Part shown: one piece after another, positions 35,831 to 44,452 of the stretch
How positions within the stretch are numbered: position 1 is the first letter of the stretch
How the letters are laid out: every line of letters starts with the position of its first letter
NCBI RefSeq assembly: GCF_000966285.1
Contig: NZ_KQ031391.1
Coordinates: 4,698,383 to 4,762,382, forward strand
DNA length: 64,000 nucleotides
Origin: Pseudofrankia sp. DC12
GTDB taxonomy: Bacteria > Actinomycetota > Actinomycetes > Frankiales > Frankiaceae
Direction: 5' to 3'
Position numbers and translations under genes: made by a program
The notes under the pieces: model-generated
The model's input: the letters and a program-made list of their open reading frames with translations, nothing else
Told to the model about the DNA's origin: nothing
The model's database searches: none

Positions 35831-36148
35831 GTGAACGTGGCAGAGTCGTTCTTCGTAGCGGCGCAGGACCCATCGTCGGCCGCCTCTGGAGGGGGTGGGT
35901 CGGGGGCGATCGCGCTGCTGTTGGCGCTGGTCACGGCGCTCGTGCTGCTCCGCCTCCTGCGCGGGGCCTGGGCCGTCCTCGCGCCGGTCCTGCGGCCGGT
36001 GCTGGCGCTGGCCGGTGCTCTCGTCACGGTGATCATCGTGATCATCGTGCTGCTCGGCGGGATTCCCAAGGACAGTTCGTCGGAAGCACCAGTGACGCCG
36101 GGGCAGACGGTCACCTCAGTGCACGCGGGCGGGGAGCGCCAGCTCTAG
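35831..36148 (+). CDS. Small membrane protein of unknown function
   Basis: A 105-residue protein with two hydrophobic stretches, GAIALLLALVTALVLLRLLR and LALAGALVTVIIVIIVLLGG, separated by a short basic loop, then a polar Ser/Thr tail. I chose the GTG at 35831 because AAAGGA lies 7 bases upstream; the frame opens at a GTG at 35798. A Gly/Ser-rich linker precedes the first helix. I recognise no family. It ends the gene-poor accessory segment. Confidence 0.55.
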   Translation: MNVAESFFVAAQDPSSAASGGGGSGAIALLLALVTALVLLRLLRGAWAVLAPVLRPVLALAGALVTVIIVIIVLLGGIPKDSSSEAPVTPGQTVTSVHAGGERQL

Positions 36149-36344
36149 GCGCTTCCAGCCGCGTGCCCAAGACCGGCGCCGGGCCTAACAAGAGGTTCGG
36201 CGCGGGACTCGGGCAGCGGCTTGCGGCGCATTAGTCCCGTAATTACTCGCGCATCCCGTTTCGGGTGTCTCCGATTGAGGCGCGGTCCAGTGGCAGCGAG
36301 CCGCTGGCTCGATGCGGACCGAGCGACGGGAGTCGGTCCGGTCG

Positions 36345-37415
36345 TCAGGCCTTCGCCAGGCGCCCGGCCAGGGCCGCGGCCTCGGAGACGACGCGGTCGC
36401 GGAGGTCGCGTTTGGCGGCCTCGTCGAGCCAGGTGGCTTCGACGCCGTCGAGGGCGATGCCGACCATGTCGTCGAACCGGTAGCCGAAGGCTTCGGCGAC
36501 GGAGGCGTACTCGTAGCCGAGGTCCAGGTCGGTCATCGCCGGGTCATCGGTGTTGAGCATGGCCAGCAGGCCGGCCGCGCGCATCGCCGGGAACGGATGG
36601 TCGGCCAGCGTGGGGAACGCGTTGGCGATGCGAATGTTCGAGTTCGGGCACACGGTGAGCGGGATCCGTTCGGTGGCGAACCTGCGGACCAGCGCCGGGT
36701 CCTCGACCAGGGAGAGGCCGTGGTCGATGCGCTCGGCGCCGAGTACGTCGACCACCTCGGCGATTGCCGATGGCGGCGAGTTCTCGCCCTGATGCCCGGT
36801 CAGGCGGAAGCCGAAGCCGGCAGCGGTCCGGTACGCCTCGGCGAACGACTTCGGGTCGACGTCCAGCTCGGTCGAGTCCATCCCGACGCCGACCACGCGC
36901 TCGATGCCCGGAGCGCCCGAACGGCGCAGCTCGCCCAGCTCGGTCACCATCTGGAGGCCCGGCCCCGGACCGAACGCCCGGTCGATGTCGGCGATGAGCA
37001 TTGCCTTCGACCCGGTCTCCGCCTCACCCGCGGCGATTCCGGCGGAGAGACCGGCGACGATGTCGGCCAGCCGCTGACCGGCGTCGAGGTGCCGGGCCGG
37101 GGTGAAGAACATCTCCGCGTAGACCCGACCGTGCGCCGCGGCGTCGACCACGCTTTCGTAGCCGAGCCGGGCCCAGTCGTCCCGTCCACCCAGCGTCGAC
37201 TGCACCAGCCAGAAGATGGCCAGGAACTCGTTCAACGAGCCGTAGGTGTACAGCTCGTCCAGGTTCTCCGTCGGCAGCGTCAGCCCGTGCCGTCGGGCCA
37301 GTTCGAGGACCGTTCCTGGCCGCATCGTGCCCTCGACGTGGCAGTGCAGCTCGACCTTCGGTAGCAGGTCGAGCGCGGTAGCCAACGTCAGCGGCTCGGT
37401 CGTGCTGGTGCCCAT
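36345..37415 (-). CDS. add: Adenosine deaminase family protein
   Basis: A 356-residue amidohydrolase deaminating adenosine (or a related purine) to inosine. Metal and catalytic motifs: His24-x-His26 in VELHCHVEGTMRP, the site usually written HAGE appears as LTGHQGENSPP, then AERIDHGLSLVED, TVCPNSNIRI and LLAMLNTDDPA. Family length is 330-360. The ATG at 37415 follows GAGG by 9 bases. It lies 55 bases after 8-oxoguanine deaminase on the same strand, so both probably form one salvage operon. The Ala-to-Gln change in the HAGE motif could shift specificity. Confidence 0.87.
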   Translation of the reverse strand: MGTSTTEPLTLATALDLLPKVELHCHVEGTMRPGTVLELARRHGLTLPTENLDELYTYGSLNEFLAIFWLVQSTLGGRDDWARLGYESVVDAAAHGRVYAEMFFTPARHLDAGQRLADIVAGLSAGIAAGEAETGSKAMLIADIDRAFGPGPGLQMVTELGELRRSGAPGIERVVGVGMDSTELDVDPKSFAEAYRTAAGFGFRLTGHQGENSPPSAIAEVVDVLGAERIDHGLSLVEDPALVRRFATERIPLTVCPNSNIRIANAFPTLADHPFPAMRAAGLLAMLNTDDPAMTDLDLGYEYASVAEAFGYRFDDMVGIALDGVEATWLDEAAKRDLRDRVVSEAAALAGRLAKA

Positions 37416-37470
37416 GCCTGTCATCCTCGCGTGTCCCGGCAGGTCACGCATGGGCGGGGGCCCGGGCCGG

Positions 37471-38907
37471 TCATGCGTGGGCCGGGAGCGGGCCGGTGTC
37501 CTCGACGGCCGCCTGGATCCCGCTGGCGATGGCGCGGTGCCGGGCCAGCATCTCGTCGAGCGCGGGATGGGTCGGAAGCCCGTTCTCGATGACGAGCCGA
37601 CCGGCGACTACGGTGTGTCGCGCGGCAACCGGGCCGCAGCGCAGCCACGCCTCGATCGGGTCCGACAGGGCGCCGGCGAAGGCCACCCCGGTCAGCGGCC
37701 AGACCACCAGGTCGCCGACGGCGCCGACGGAAAGCTCTCCGATCTCACCGACCCGGCCCAGGCAGCCCGCGCCGCCGCGGGTCGCGATCTCAAGGGCTTC
37801 CCGGGCCGACATCGACGCGGAGCCATGCCGCAGCCGGCCCAACAGCATCGCGTTTCGCGCTTCCATCCACAGCGAGGCCGAGTCCGCCGATGACGACCCA
37901 TCACAGCCCAGGCCGACGGGAACTCCGGCAGCCCGGAACTCGCGGATCGGAGCCAGCCCGCCGCCCAGAATCATGTTGCTGCTCGGGCAGTGCGCCACAC
38001 CTGTGCCCCAGGCGCCCAACCGGGCGACCTCGGCCTCATTCGGGCAGATGCAGTGCGCGACCCAGGCCCGGCTCCCACCCCAGCCAACCTCAGCGAAGTG
38101 GTCGATGGGCCGCCGCCCGTAGACCGCGAGGCAGTACTCGTCCTCCTCGGGATCCTCAGCCAGATGGGTGTGCAACCGGACGTCCAGCTGTTCGGCCAGC
38201 TCAGCGGTGGCCTTCATCAGCTCCGGGCTGACCGAGAACGGTGAGCAGGGCGCGAGCGCGATCCGCACCATCGCGCCCGGCGACGGGTCGTGATGAGCGG
38301 CGACGAGGCGGGCCGACTCGGCCAGGATCTCGTCGGGGTCCTGCACCACCGAGTCCGGCGGCAGCCCGCCATCCTTCTGCGACAACGACATCGACCCACG
38401 CGTCGGGTGGAACCGCATACCCAGCTCGCACGCCGCGGCGATCTCTGCCCCGATCAGGTCGCCGCCGCCCTTCGGGTGGACGTACAGGTGATCGGTCGAC
38501 GTCGTGCAGCCGCCGAGCGCCAGTTCGGTAAGCCCGACATAGGCGGAGACGTTCACAGCTTCCTCGTCCAGCCGCGACCACAGCGGGTACAGCGTGGACA
38601 ACCACTGAAAGAGTGTGCCGTGCAGCGACGGCGCGAAGGCGCGAGTCAGGTTTTGGTAGATGTGATGGTGTGTGTTGACAAGCCCGGGGGTGACGAGGCA
38701 GCCCTCGGCTCGCACCGTGCGCAGGGCCCGCGGCGGCGGGTCGCCGGCGGCACCGACGGCGCTCACCAGCCCGCCGGTGATCGCCACCCAGCCGCCGGGC
38801 AGTTCCCGGCGCTCGGCGTCGACGGTCGCAACCAGCTCGGCCCCGACGACCAACAGGTCGGCGGGCCGGTCGGCGGAAGGAGAGGGGGCACCCGGTTGCG
38901 CGGTCAT
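37471..38907 (-). CDS. 8-oxoguanine deaminase / guanine-deaminase-like amidohydrolase
   Basis: A 478-residue amidohydrolase. Features: LVTPGLVNTHHHIYQNLTRA with metal-binding histidines around 80-82, GSMSLSQKDGGLPPDSVVQD (a block I associate with 8-oxoguanine deaminase), LHTHLAEDPEEDEYC, VAHCICPNEAEV and GLGCDGSSSADSASLW. 8-oxoguanine deaminase makes urate directly, which would feed the HIU/OHCU/allantoin route encoded upstream. ATG at 38907. A guanine or N-heterocycle deaminase is the alternative. It is divergent from the methyltransferase gene, with only 35 bases between starts. Confidence 0.85.
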   Translation of the reverse strand: MTAQPGAPSPSADRPADLLVVGAELVATVDAERRELPGGWVAITGGLVSAVGAAGDPPPRALRTVRAEGCLVTPGLVNTHHHIYQNLTRAFAPSLHGTLFQWLSTLYPLWSRLDEEAVNVSAYVGLTELALGGCTTSTDHLYVHPKGGGDLIGAEIAAACELGMRFHPTRGSMSLSQKDGGLPPDSVVQDPDEILAESARLVAAHHDPSPGAMVRIALAPCSPFSVSPELMKATAELAEQLDVRLHTHLAEDPEEDEYCLAVYGRRPIDHFAEVGWGGSRAWVAHCICPNEAEVARLGAWGTGVAHCPSSNMILGGGLAPIREFRAAGVPVGLGCDGSSSADSASLWMEARNAMLLGRLRHGSASMSAREALEIATRGGAGCLGRVGEIGELSVGAVGDLVVWPLTGVAFAGALSDPIEAWLRCGPVAARHTVVAGRLVIENGLPTHPALDEMLARHRAIASGIQAAVEDTGPLPAHA

Positions 38908-38942
38908 GAGCGCCGATTCTGCTGGCCTGGGATTACGGCCGC

Positions 38943-39788
38943 ATGACGGCTTCGATGCCGGCCGTCCCGCTGCCTGCGCCGATGGCGTTGACGATCATCC
39001 CGGTAGACGATCCGGGCGACCCGAGGGTCGCCGATTACGTTGCCTTGACCGATGTTGTGCTACGACGGCGTAAGGAGCCGGCCGAGGGGCTCTTCATCGC
39101 CGAAGGCGAGCGGGTGATCAAGCGAGCGCTGCGTGCCGGTTACCGGGCGCGTTCCGTGCTGGTCACGCCGAACCGGCTCGACGCCGTCCCGGCCGAGCTA
39201 GGTCCGGATGTTCCGGTCTACCGCGCCGGACCCGACGTCATGGCCAAGATCACGGGGTTCGAGGTGCATCGCGGCGCGCTAGCCGCCATGGCCCGCCATC
39301 CCGCCCGCGACCCGGCCGAACTGCTCTCCTGGGCGCTGCGCGTCCTCGTCCTGGAGGATCTCGTCTCCCACACGAACCTGGGGGCCGTGTTCCGCTCGGC
39401 TGCCGGCCTCGGCATGGACGCCATCCTGCTCAGCCCGCGCTGCGCGGACCCGCTGTACCGCCGTTCCGTCCGGGTCTCGATGGGTGAGGTGTTCGCCGTC
39501 CCCTACGCCCGCCTCGACCCGTGGCCCGCGGCCCTCGGCATGCTCGCCGACCGCGGCTTCGAGACCCTGGCGCTCACCCCCGCCGCCGACGCCGCCGACC
39601 TAGCCACCCTCCGCCCGGCCCCGGACGGGAGGCTCGCAGTCCTGCTCGGCACGGAGGGCGAAGGCCTCTCCACCGCGGCCCAGGCGGCGGCGACCCGCCG
39701 CGTGCGGATCCCGATGGCCGCCGGCGTCGACTCCCTCAACGTTGCCGCCACCGCCGCCATCGCCTGCTACGCCCTCGGCCGCCGCTGA
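38943..39788 (+). CDS. SpoU/TrmH family RNA 2'-O-methyltransferase
   Basis: A 281-residue SPOUT methyltransferase. The N-terminal substrate-binding domain reads GLFIAEGERVIKRALRAGYR. The catalytic half has LVLEDLVSHTNLGAVFRSAA (motif 1, Asn-x-x-x-x-x-R), LAVLLGTEGEGLSTAA (motif 2) and VRIPMAAGVDSLNVAATAAI (motif 3), all intact. The target is a ribose 2'-OH in rRNA or tRNA; the exact site cannot be told. I start at the ATG at 38943, though ATGs 4 and 13 codons on are possible. Confidence 0.9.
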   Translation: MTASMPAVPLPAPMALTIIPVDDPGDPRVADYVALTDVVLRRRKEPAEGLFIAEGERVIKRALRAGYRARSVLVTPNRLDAVPAELGPDVPVYRAGPDVMAKITGFEVHRGALAAMARHPARDPAELLSWALRVLVLEDLVSHTNLGAVFRSAAGLGMDAILLSPRCADPLYRRSVRVSMGEVFAVPYARLDPWPAALGMLADRGFETLALTPAADAADLATLRPAPDGRLAVLLGTEGEGLSTAAQAAATRRVRIPMAAGVDSLNVAATAAIACYALGRR

Positions 39789-39895
39789 CGGTGTGAGGGG
39801 TCGCGCACCGCAAGCCTCGGCCGGGTGCCGCAGGCGACGGGCCGGGTGGCGATCCGTCCGAGGCGGACGCCGGAATCCCACCGCCCACCCAGACC

Positions 39896-40240
39896 ATGCG
39901 GGTCGCCAACGGGACCCGTTCACCGTCACGGTCAGCGTGCGCCCGACCCAGCCGGGCGGACCACCGCTGATCGGCAGCGTGCGGTTCCAGTACGAGGGGA
40001 AGGACGTCAAGGTCCCCGTCCACGACGGCTCCGCCAGCGCATCGCTGACGCCGACCAGTCTCGGCACATTAACTGTTGGGGGATCACTTACGGAGATGAT
40101 GACCTCTATCGGGGCCCGCTGACGACGACCGACGCGATCATCATCTACGAGCAGGTGTCCGCGACCGGCCTTCCCACCGCCGCGCCCGCGCCAGGCACCA
40201 ATCCCTGGCAGGGCCTTGCCTCGGTCCCGCGGACCCCACG
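39896..40240 (+). pseudogene. Frameshifted remnant of a bacterial Ig-like repeat protein
   Basis: Three frame pieces line up as one Ig-like repeat. MRVANGT at 39896 comes first, then PFTVTVSVRPTQPGGPPLIG, SVRFQYEGKDVKVPVHDGSA and SASLTPTSLGTLTV in the next frame. After a further shift come ITYGDDDLYRGPLTTTDAII and IYEQVS. This matches the usual Big_3-type pattern, which ends in a TATYxGDxxY-like motif. Two frameshifts and the absence of a signal peptide or cell-wall anchor mark it as a relic of a surface or secreted protein. Confidence 0.65.
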
Positions 40241-40265
40241 GCGAGCCTCGGGCGTCGGCCAGGCG

Positions 40266-41354
40266 CTACGGCGCTGTGCCCGGGAGGTCGGGGACGCCGC
40301 CCGCGGCGGTGCGGCGGCGGTGGGCCAGCGCGGCGAAGACCTCCATGGCCACCCGGTGGGCGCTGTTGACCGTGGTGTCCGCGTGGTCGAAGGGCGGGGC
40401 GACCTCGACGATGTCGGCGGCGACCAGCGGCGTGTCGAGCGCGATCTGGCGGACGGCGCGCAGCAGGTCGGCCGGGTTCATCCCACCCGGTTCGGGAGTG
40501 CCGGTGCCGGGTGCGAACCCGGGGTCCAGCACGTCGATGTCCACCGAGAGGTACAGCGCCTTGCAGCCGTCGACGGCCTCGGCGATGGCGTCCGCGACCA
40601 CGGCGCGCGAGCCCCGCTCCCAGACCTCGTGCATCAGGTGCCAGCGCAGGCCGTTCTCGCGCATCCAGGCGAAGACGTCCGGCGGCGGCCAGTAGCCGCG
40701 CAGGCCCACCTGGACGAAGTTGCGTCCCCGGATCGCGCCCGACTCGATCAGCCGGCGCATCGGGGTGCCGTGGGAGGCGAGGTTGCCGTCGATGATGTCG
40801 GCCGTGTCGGCGTGCGCGTCGAAGTGCAGTAGGCCGACCTCGCCCCAGCCGACCGCCTCGGCCACGGCTGTCGCCGCCGGCCAGGTGATCGAGTGGTCGC
40901 CGCCGATGATGAGCGGGAAGATCCCGTTTCTCGCCACCTGGTTCACCTTGGCGCGGATGTTGGCGTGGGACGCCTCGGTCAGCCCGTGCGGGCAGTGCGC
41001 GTCGCCGGCGTCGACGACATCCAGCCAGTCGAAGATCTCGATGCCCAGGTCGAGGTGGTAGGTGCCCGGGTCGTAGGCCTGGGCGCGCAGCGCGCGCGGG
41101 CCGAACCGCGCGCCGGGCCGGTGCGTGGTGGCGATGTCGAACGGTGCGCCGACGACGGCGACGTCCGGGCGCCTGGCCAGCAGCTCGGCCTCGGTCTCCA
41201 GCCACGGCCGGCCGCAGAAGGTCGCCAGGCCCGCGTAGCCGGGGGCGTCCGGCAGCTCGGCCGCCGCCTCGCGCGCGGCGTAGGGCGGCACCGGCGCATC
41301 GGTCGGCCCCGCCGGGCGGACGTTCTCGCCCGGTCCATCCAGCGATCCAGTCAT
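40266..41354 (-). CDS. Agmatinase / guanidino-acid ureohydrolase family
   Basis: A 362-residue binuclear-manganese ureohydrolase releasing urea from a guanidino compound. Metal motifs: GGDHS (151-155), FDAHAD (178-183) and SVDIDVLDP (270-278), with SHGTPMRRLIESG near the specificity loop as in agmatinases and guanidinobutyrases. GTGTPEPGGMNPADLL is the usual C-terminal block. An N-terminal polar head of ~30 residues is extra. Urea produced here would feed the urease. Agmatine, guanidinobutyrate or guanidine itself are all possible substrates; no riboswitch is evident upstream. Confidence 0.87.
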   Translation of the reverse strand: MTGSLDGPGENVRPAGPTDAPVPPYAAREAAAELPDAPGYAGLATFCGRPWLETEAELLARRPDVAVVGAPFDIATTHRPGARFGPRALRAQAYDPGTYHLDLGIEIFDWLDVVDAGDAHCPHGLTEASHANIRAKVNQVARNGIFPLIIGGDHSITWPAATAVAEAVGWGEVGLLHFDAHADTADIIDGNLASHGTPMRRLIESGAIRGRNFVQVGLRGYWPPPDVFAWMRENGLRWHLMHEVWERGSRAVVADAIAEAVDGCKALYLSVDIDVLDPGFAPGTGTPEPGGMNPADLLRAVRQIALDTPLVAADIVEVAPPFDHADTTVNSAHRVAMEVFAALAHRRRTAAGGVPDLPGTAP

Positions 41355-41513
41355 CGGACCTCCGCTCTCGCCCGGTTCCTGGGACGACGGCTACGCTGCC
41401 GAGTATGTCCGTCCACGGCCGCGTCACGCGGACTCGCACCCCTGGGACCGTCCGTGGTGTCCCTACCCGCTGAGCCGGCCGGGCCGGGCCTTCCCGCCGA
41501 TCATCCAGGCGCC

Positions 41514-42026
41514 ATGCCGACGGGCGCCGCGCCGACGGCCGCGGGGCTGTCTTCCGCGGGGCCCATGAGCGCCGTGCCGACGGGCGCCGGGCCCGAGCTG
41601 CCGTCGTGGCCGATCCGCAGCTGGTCCCGCCGGGCCCGGCTCGCCGGGTACCTGGGGGTCGCCGCCGTCGCGGCCGCCGGGTCGACGATGATCTACCTGG
41701 TCGACCCGGCGAAGCCGGGGCACTACCCGCTCTGCCCGTTCAAGTGGGCCACCGGCCTGGACTGTCCTGGCTGCGGCTCGATGCGGGGTCTGCATCAGCT
41801 GCTGCACGGCCACGTCGGCCAGGCGGCGAACTACAACATCCTCTTCGTCATCGCGGCGCCCTGGCTGGTGGCCGGATGGTTCGTGGCGGTGCTGCGCCTG
41901 CTCGGCGTCGGTGTCCGGACCCCCAGGATGCCGAGCCTGCTTAACCGGGCGATCCCGGTCGTCGTGATCGCCTTCTGGATTCTGCGCGACACGCCGGGAC
42001 CGGTCGGCCACTGGCTGCACTCGTAG
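41514..42026 (+). CDS. DUF2752 membrane protein
   Basis: A 170-residue protein of the DUF2752 family. Its hallmark is the extracytoplasmic-looking block YPLCPFKWATGLDCPGCGSM followed by RGLHQLLHGHVGQAANYN, with three conserved cysteines, and three membrane segments (LAGYLGVAAVAAAGSTMIYL; ILFVIAAPWLVAGWFVAVLR; AIPVVVIAFWIL). Function unknown. I give the ATG at 41514; GTGs at 41454 and 41457 would lengthen the Ala/Pro-rich head. It may share a promoter region with the divergent ureohydrolase gene. Confidence 0.8.
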   Translation: MPTGAAPTAAGLSSAGPMSAVPTGAGPELPSWPIRSWSRRARLAGYLGVAAVAAAGSTMIYLVDPAKPGHYPLCPFKWATGLDCPGCGSMRGLHQLLHGHVGQAANYNILFVIAAPWLVAGWFVAVLRLLGVGVRTPRMPSLLNRAIPVVVIAFWILRDTPGPVGHWLHS

Positions 42027-42035
42027 CCCCGGGAG

Positions 42036-42312
42036 CCGGCCGGCGCGGGAGCCGTCAGGCAGGTGCTCGTCGAAGAAGCCCAGGATGCGCCGCCACGCGT
42101 CGTCGGCCGCAGGCCCGTCGTGGTGCGTGCCGATGACCTTCCCGACGGCGCCTGAGCGGACCGGGTAGCCGTCCATGAAGGAATGCCCGGCCGTCGGGTA
42201 CTCCTTGACGTCGTGCGGCGCGCCCACGGCGCTCAGCGCCGCTTCGACCTTCGCCGCGGCGCCGCGGTGAAGGTCGAGGTCGCGAGCGCCGTAGCTGGCG
42301 ACGACCCATCTT
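42036..42312 (-). pseudogene. Dienelactone-hydrolase C-terminal fragment
   Basis: On minus the frame reads VVASYGARDLDLHRGAAAKV, EAALSAVGAPHDVKEYPTAG, HSFMDGYPVR and later DDAWRRILGFFDEHL. This is the end of a dienelactone hydrolase with the catalytic Asp and His still present. The N-terminal two thirds, including the nucleophile Cys, are absent, and there is no clean stop after the FFDEHL helix. Upstream DNA to 42500 has no recognisable protein. A decayed gene end. Confidence 0.7.
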
Positions 42313-42509
42313 CGCCAAGGAGCAGTCCGGAGTCCGCGGCAGCGGACCGGGGGCACAGGACGACCCCCGGCACAGGCCGGCGATCTTAATGGGCTTGCGG
42401 CCGATCGGCTGGCCCGCTTGTTGACGGAAGCGGGGATGCCGGTGGCTTGGTGGGCTTCGCTACAGTTCGGGAGTCCAGCCAGGCGGCGGGGGCACCTGTG
42501 GGGGTGAGG

Positions 42510-43346
42510 ATGACGCGCGGCGCGAACCCGCGGGCGGGCGAGGTCAGGCTGGTCGGCCTGACGCATCGTCTCCCGGGGGCGGCGGGCAGCGCGGTCGTCG
42601 ACGTGGACCTGTCGGTCGCCGCTGGTCAGTCGCTCGCGCTCGTCGGCCCCGTCGGAGCCGGCAAGACGACCGTGCTGCGGCTGGTCGCGGGGCTGGAGAC
42701 GCCGACCGACGGTCATGCCCTGGTGGACGGTGTCGACGTCGCCGGGCTGCCGGTGGCGCGCCGGCCGGTCGCCGCCGTGTTCGGCCGCTACGGCCTCTTC
42801 CCATTCCTCGATGTCGCCGCCAACGTCGCCTTCGGCCTGCGCGGCGGCGCGCCCGAGCTGCGCGGCCGCGCGCCTGCGACGCCGGCCGGCCAGGCTGGCA
42901 CCTCCCGGCGGGTCCGGGAGGCTCTGGAGCTGGTCCGGATGGGCGACTATGCCCGCCGCCGCCCGCCTCAGCTGTCCGCGGCCCACCAGCAGCGGGTGGC
43001 GATCGCGCGGGCGCTGGTGCGGCGCCCGAGGGTCCTGGTGCTCGATGAGCCGCTCGGGACGGTGGACGACGAGGGCCTGCGTGTCCGGCTGGCCGAGGAC
43101 CTGCGCCTGCTGCATCGCCAGGTCGGCGTCACCTTGCTGTACGCGACGCGGTCGGCCGGTGAGGCGTCGGCCGTAGCGGACCGGGTGGCCGTCCTGGCCG
43201 AGGGCCGCCTGCTGCTGGAGGCCCAACCCGCCGAGGACGCGGTGGCGCGGTCCGGCGGCGTCGACGACGCGGACGGTGTGGCCCCGACGGGCGACGCCCT
43301 GCTCACCGAGGATGACGGAACGGTCGCGGGCGCCCCGGCGGCCTGA
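42510..43346 (+). CDS. Orphan ABC ATPase with altered catalytic motifs
   Basis: A 278-residue ABC-type nucleotide-binding protein without adjacent permease or binding protein. Walker A (GPVGAGKTT, 46-54) and Walker B with its Glu (LVLDEP, 176-181) are intact. But the Q-loop Gln is Gly92 (VFGRYGLFPFLDVAANV), the signature LSGGQ is LSAAH (155-159), and the H-loop His is Arg214 (LLYATRSAGEA). The pattern derives from a spermidine/iron/sulfate-type importer ATPase. The product may bind ATP but hydrolyse it poorly. The start could be the GTG at 42498 instead. Confidence 0.75.
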   Translation: MTRGANPRAGEVRLVGLTHRLPGAAGSAVVDVDLSVAAGQSLALVGPVGAGKTTVLRLVAGLETPTDGHALVDGVDVAGLPVARRPVAAVFGRYGLFPFLDVAANVAFGLRGGAPELRGRAPATPAGQAGTSRRVREALELVRMGDYARRRPPQLSAAHQQRVAIARALVRRPRVLVLDEPLGTVDDEGLRVRLAEDLRLLHRQVGVTLLYATRSAGEASAVADRVAVLAEGRLLLEAQPAEDAVARSGGVDDADGVAPTGDALLTEDDGTVAGAPAA

Positions 43347-43578
43347 CGTCCGAAGTACGGTTTTCCCGGATGAGGCGGCCGCGAACCTCTCCCGCTGCCG
43401 GGTCCCGAACTCGACGGGCCTTCGGGCCGGCCCGGAACCGGCGCGGGTGCCGGGCGCTGATTACCGCCGTTCCTGCTGGGAATCGCTCGGTCAAGCGACC
43501 CGTGAACCGGCAGGCGGGCAGCCCGCGCCGGCGCACCGGGATACCGGGGCCTCGACCCAGACCCACCGGGAGGCAGTG

Positions 43579-44067
43579 ATGACCGAGCCCGCGGAGTATC
43601 CGCAGAACGGCAGTGACCTGTCCGGCGTTCTCGACGACGTGCCGCTGACCGTCGAGGAGAGCCTGGACAGCGACGATCTCGGTGACACCGACGCGGGCCT
43701 GGACCCTCTCGACGACAGCTGGGACGCCCCGGACCGGCCGAGCGAGGAGGTCCGGTCCCGGCCCACCGCGACCGAGCTGCTCGCCGGCACGTCGCTCGAC
43801 GACCAGCTTGCCCAGGAGGTCCCGGACGTCGACCCCTACCTGGACGCGGAGCGCACCGAGTCGGGACTCGTGCTGGACGACGACGTCGCCGGGATCGGAA
43901 CTCCGTTCACGGACGGCGACCCGGACCCGCGCCCAGCCGGCCTCGTCGCCGACGGCAGCCCGCTCAGCGACCAGCTGACCGGCTGGTCCGTCGCCCGTCC
44001 GCTCGACCCAGCCGGCGACCTCGCCTGGCCCCTCGCCGCCGAGGACGACGCCCTACACCTGGACTAA
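43579..44067 (+). CDS. DUF5709-like acidic protein
   Basis: A 162-residue very acidic soluble protein. I recall the pattern from actinobacterial DUF5709 proteins: LDPLDDSWDAPDRPSEEV near the start, then TSLDDQLAQEVPDVDPYLD and a final repeated P-x-D-x-A style end, with DHALHLD-like tail. No catalytic motif or membrane segment. The ATG at 43579 has GGGAGG upstream; the frame is open before it without meaningful sequence. Function unknown, possibly stress-related in relatives, which I cannot test here. Confidence 0.7.
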   Translation: MTEPAEYPQNGSDLSGVLDDVPLTVEESLDSDDLGDTDAGLDPLDDSWDAPDRPSEEVRSRPTATELLAGTSLDDQLAQEVPDVDPYLDAERTESGLVLDDDVAGIGTPFTDGDPDPRPAGLVADGSPLSDQLTGWSVARPLDPAGDLAWPLAAEDDALHLD

Positions 44068-44452
44068 TGGGAGCTACCGGGTCGGCATACGGCAGGCTCG
44101 GTGCCGGTAGCCGCCAGCGGGTGAGCACTCTCGTGGACCTGCGAGAGCGACAGTTGTCGCGGCGGTTCGGGTCGCTCGCTTCGGTGGAACCCGTCCACGT
44201 ACCGGCCCTGGACAGGCGCGCACCGCGCAGTTCGCGCTGCGGCTTCGGATCAGGCTGGGGGGCGCTCAGCGCCAGAACCAGGCAGAGCGGCCCGGGGTTC
44301 TGCCGGATCGGCGGTTCCTGCCGGATCGACGGAGTTGATCTGGGCAGTCGGCGATCCGGGAGGTCTGGGGCGTTCCGCGCCCGTTCCGGCCGATCGCCGT
44401 AGTAAGACCCCGCTGGTCCGTGAAGTGCGGATAACGTATAGCGTCCACCGTC
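44068..44452. repeat. Intergenic stretch with dispersed-repeat pieces and a promoter
   Basis: No gene is seen. CTGCCGGATCGGCGG is followed by CTGCCGGATCGACGG (44300-44332), half of the hairpin found complete at 47049-47079. GCGTTCCGCGCCCGTTCCGG and CCGATCGCC follow near 44370-44399, matching the repeat at 27222-27247. TATAG at 44437-44441 lies 11-16 bases before the next start codon and is a likely -10 element for a nearly leaderless message. Confidence 0.55.

Noticed and set aside
41355-41513. Guanidine riboswitch upstream of the ureohydrolase
   Set aside because: The region is short and shows none of the conserved ykkC-type blocks.
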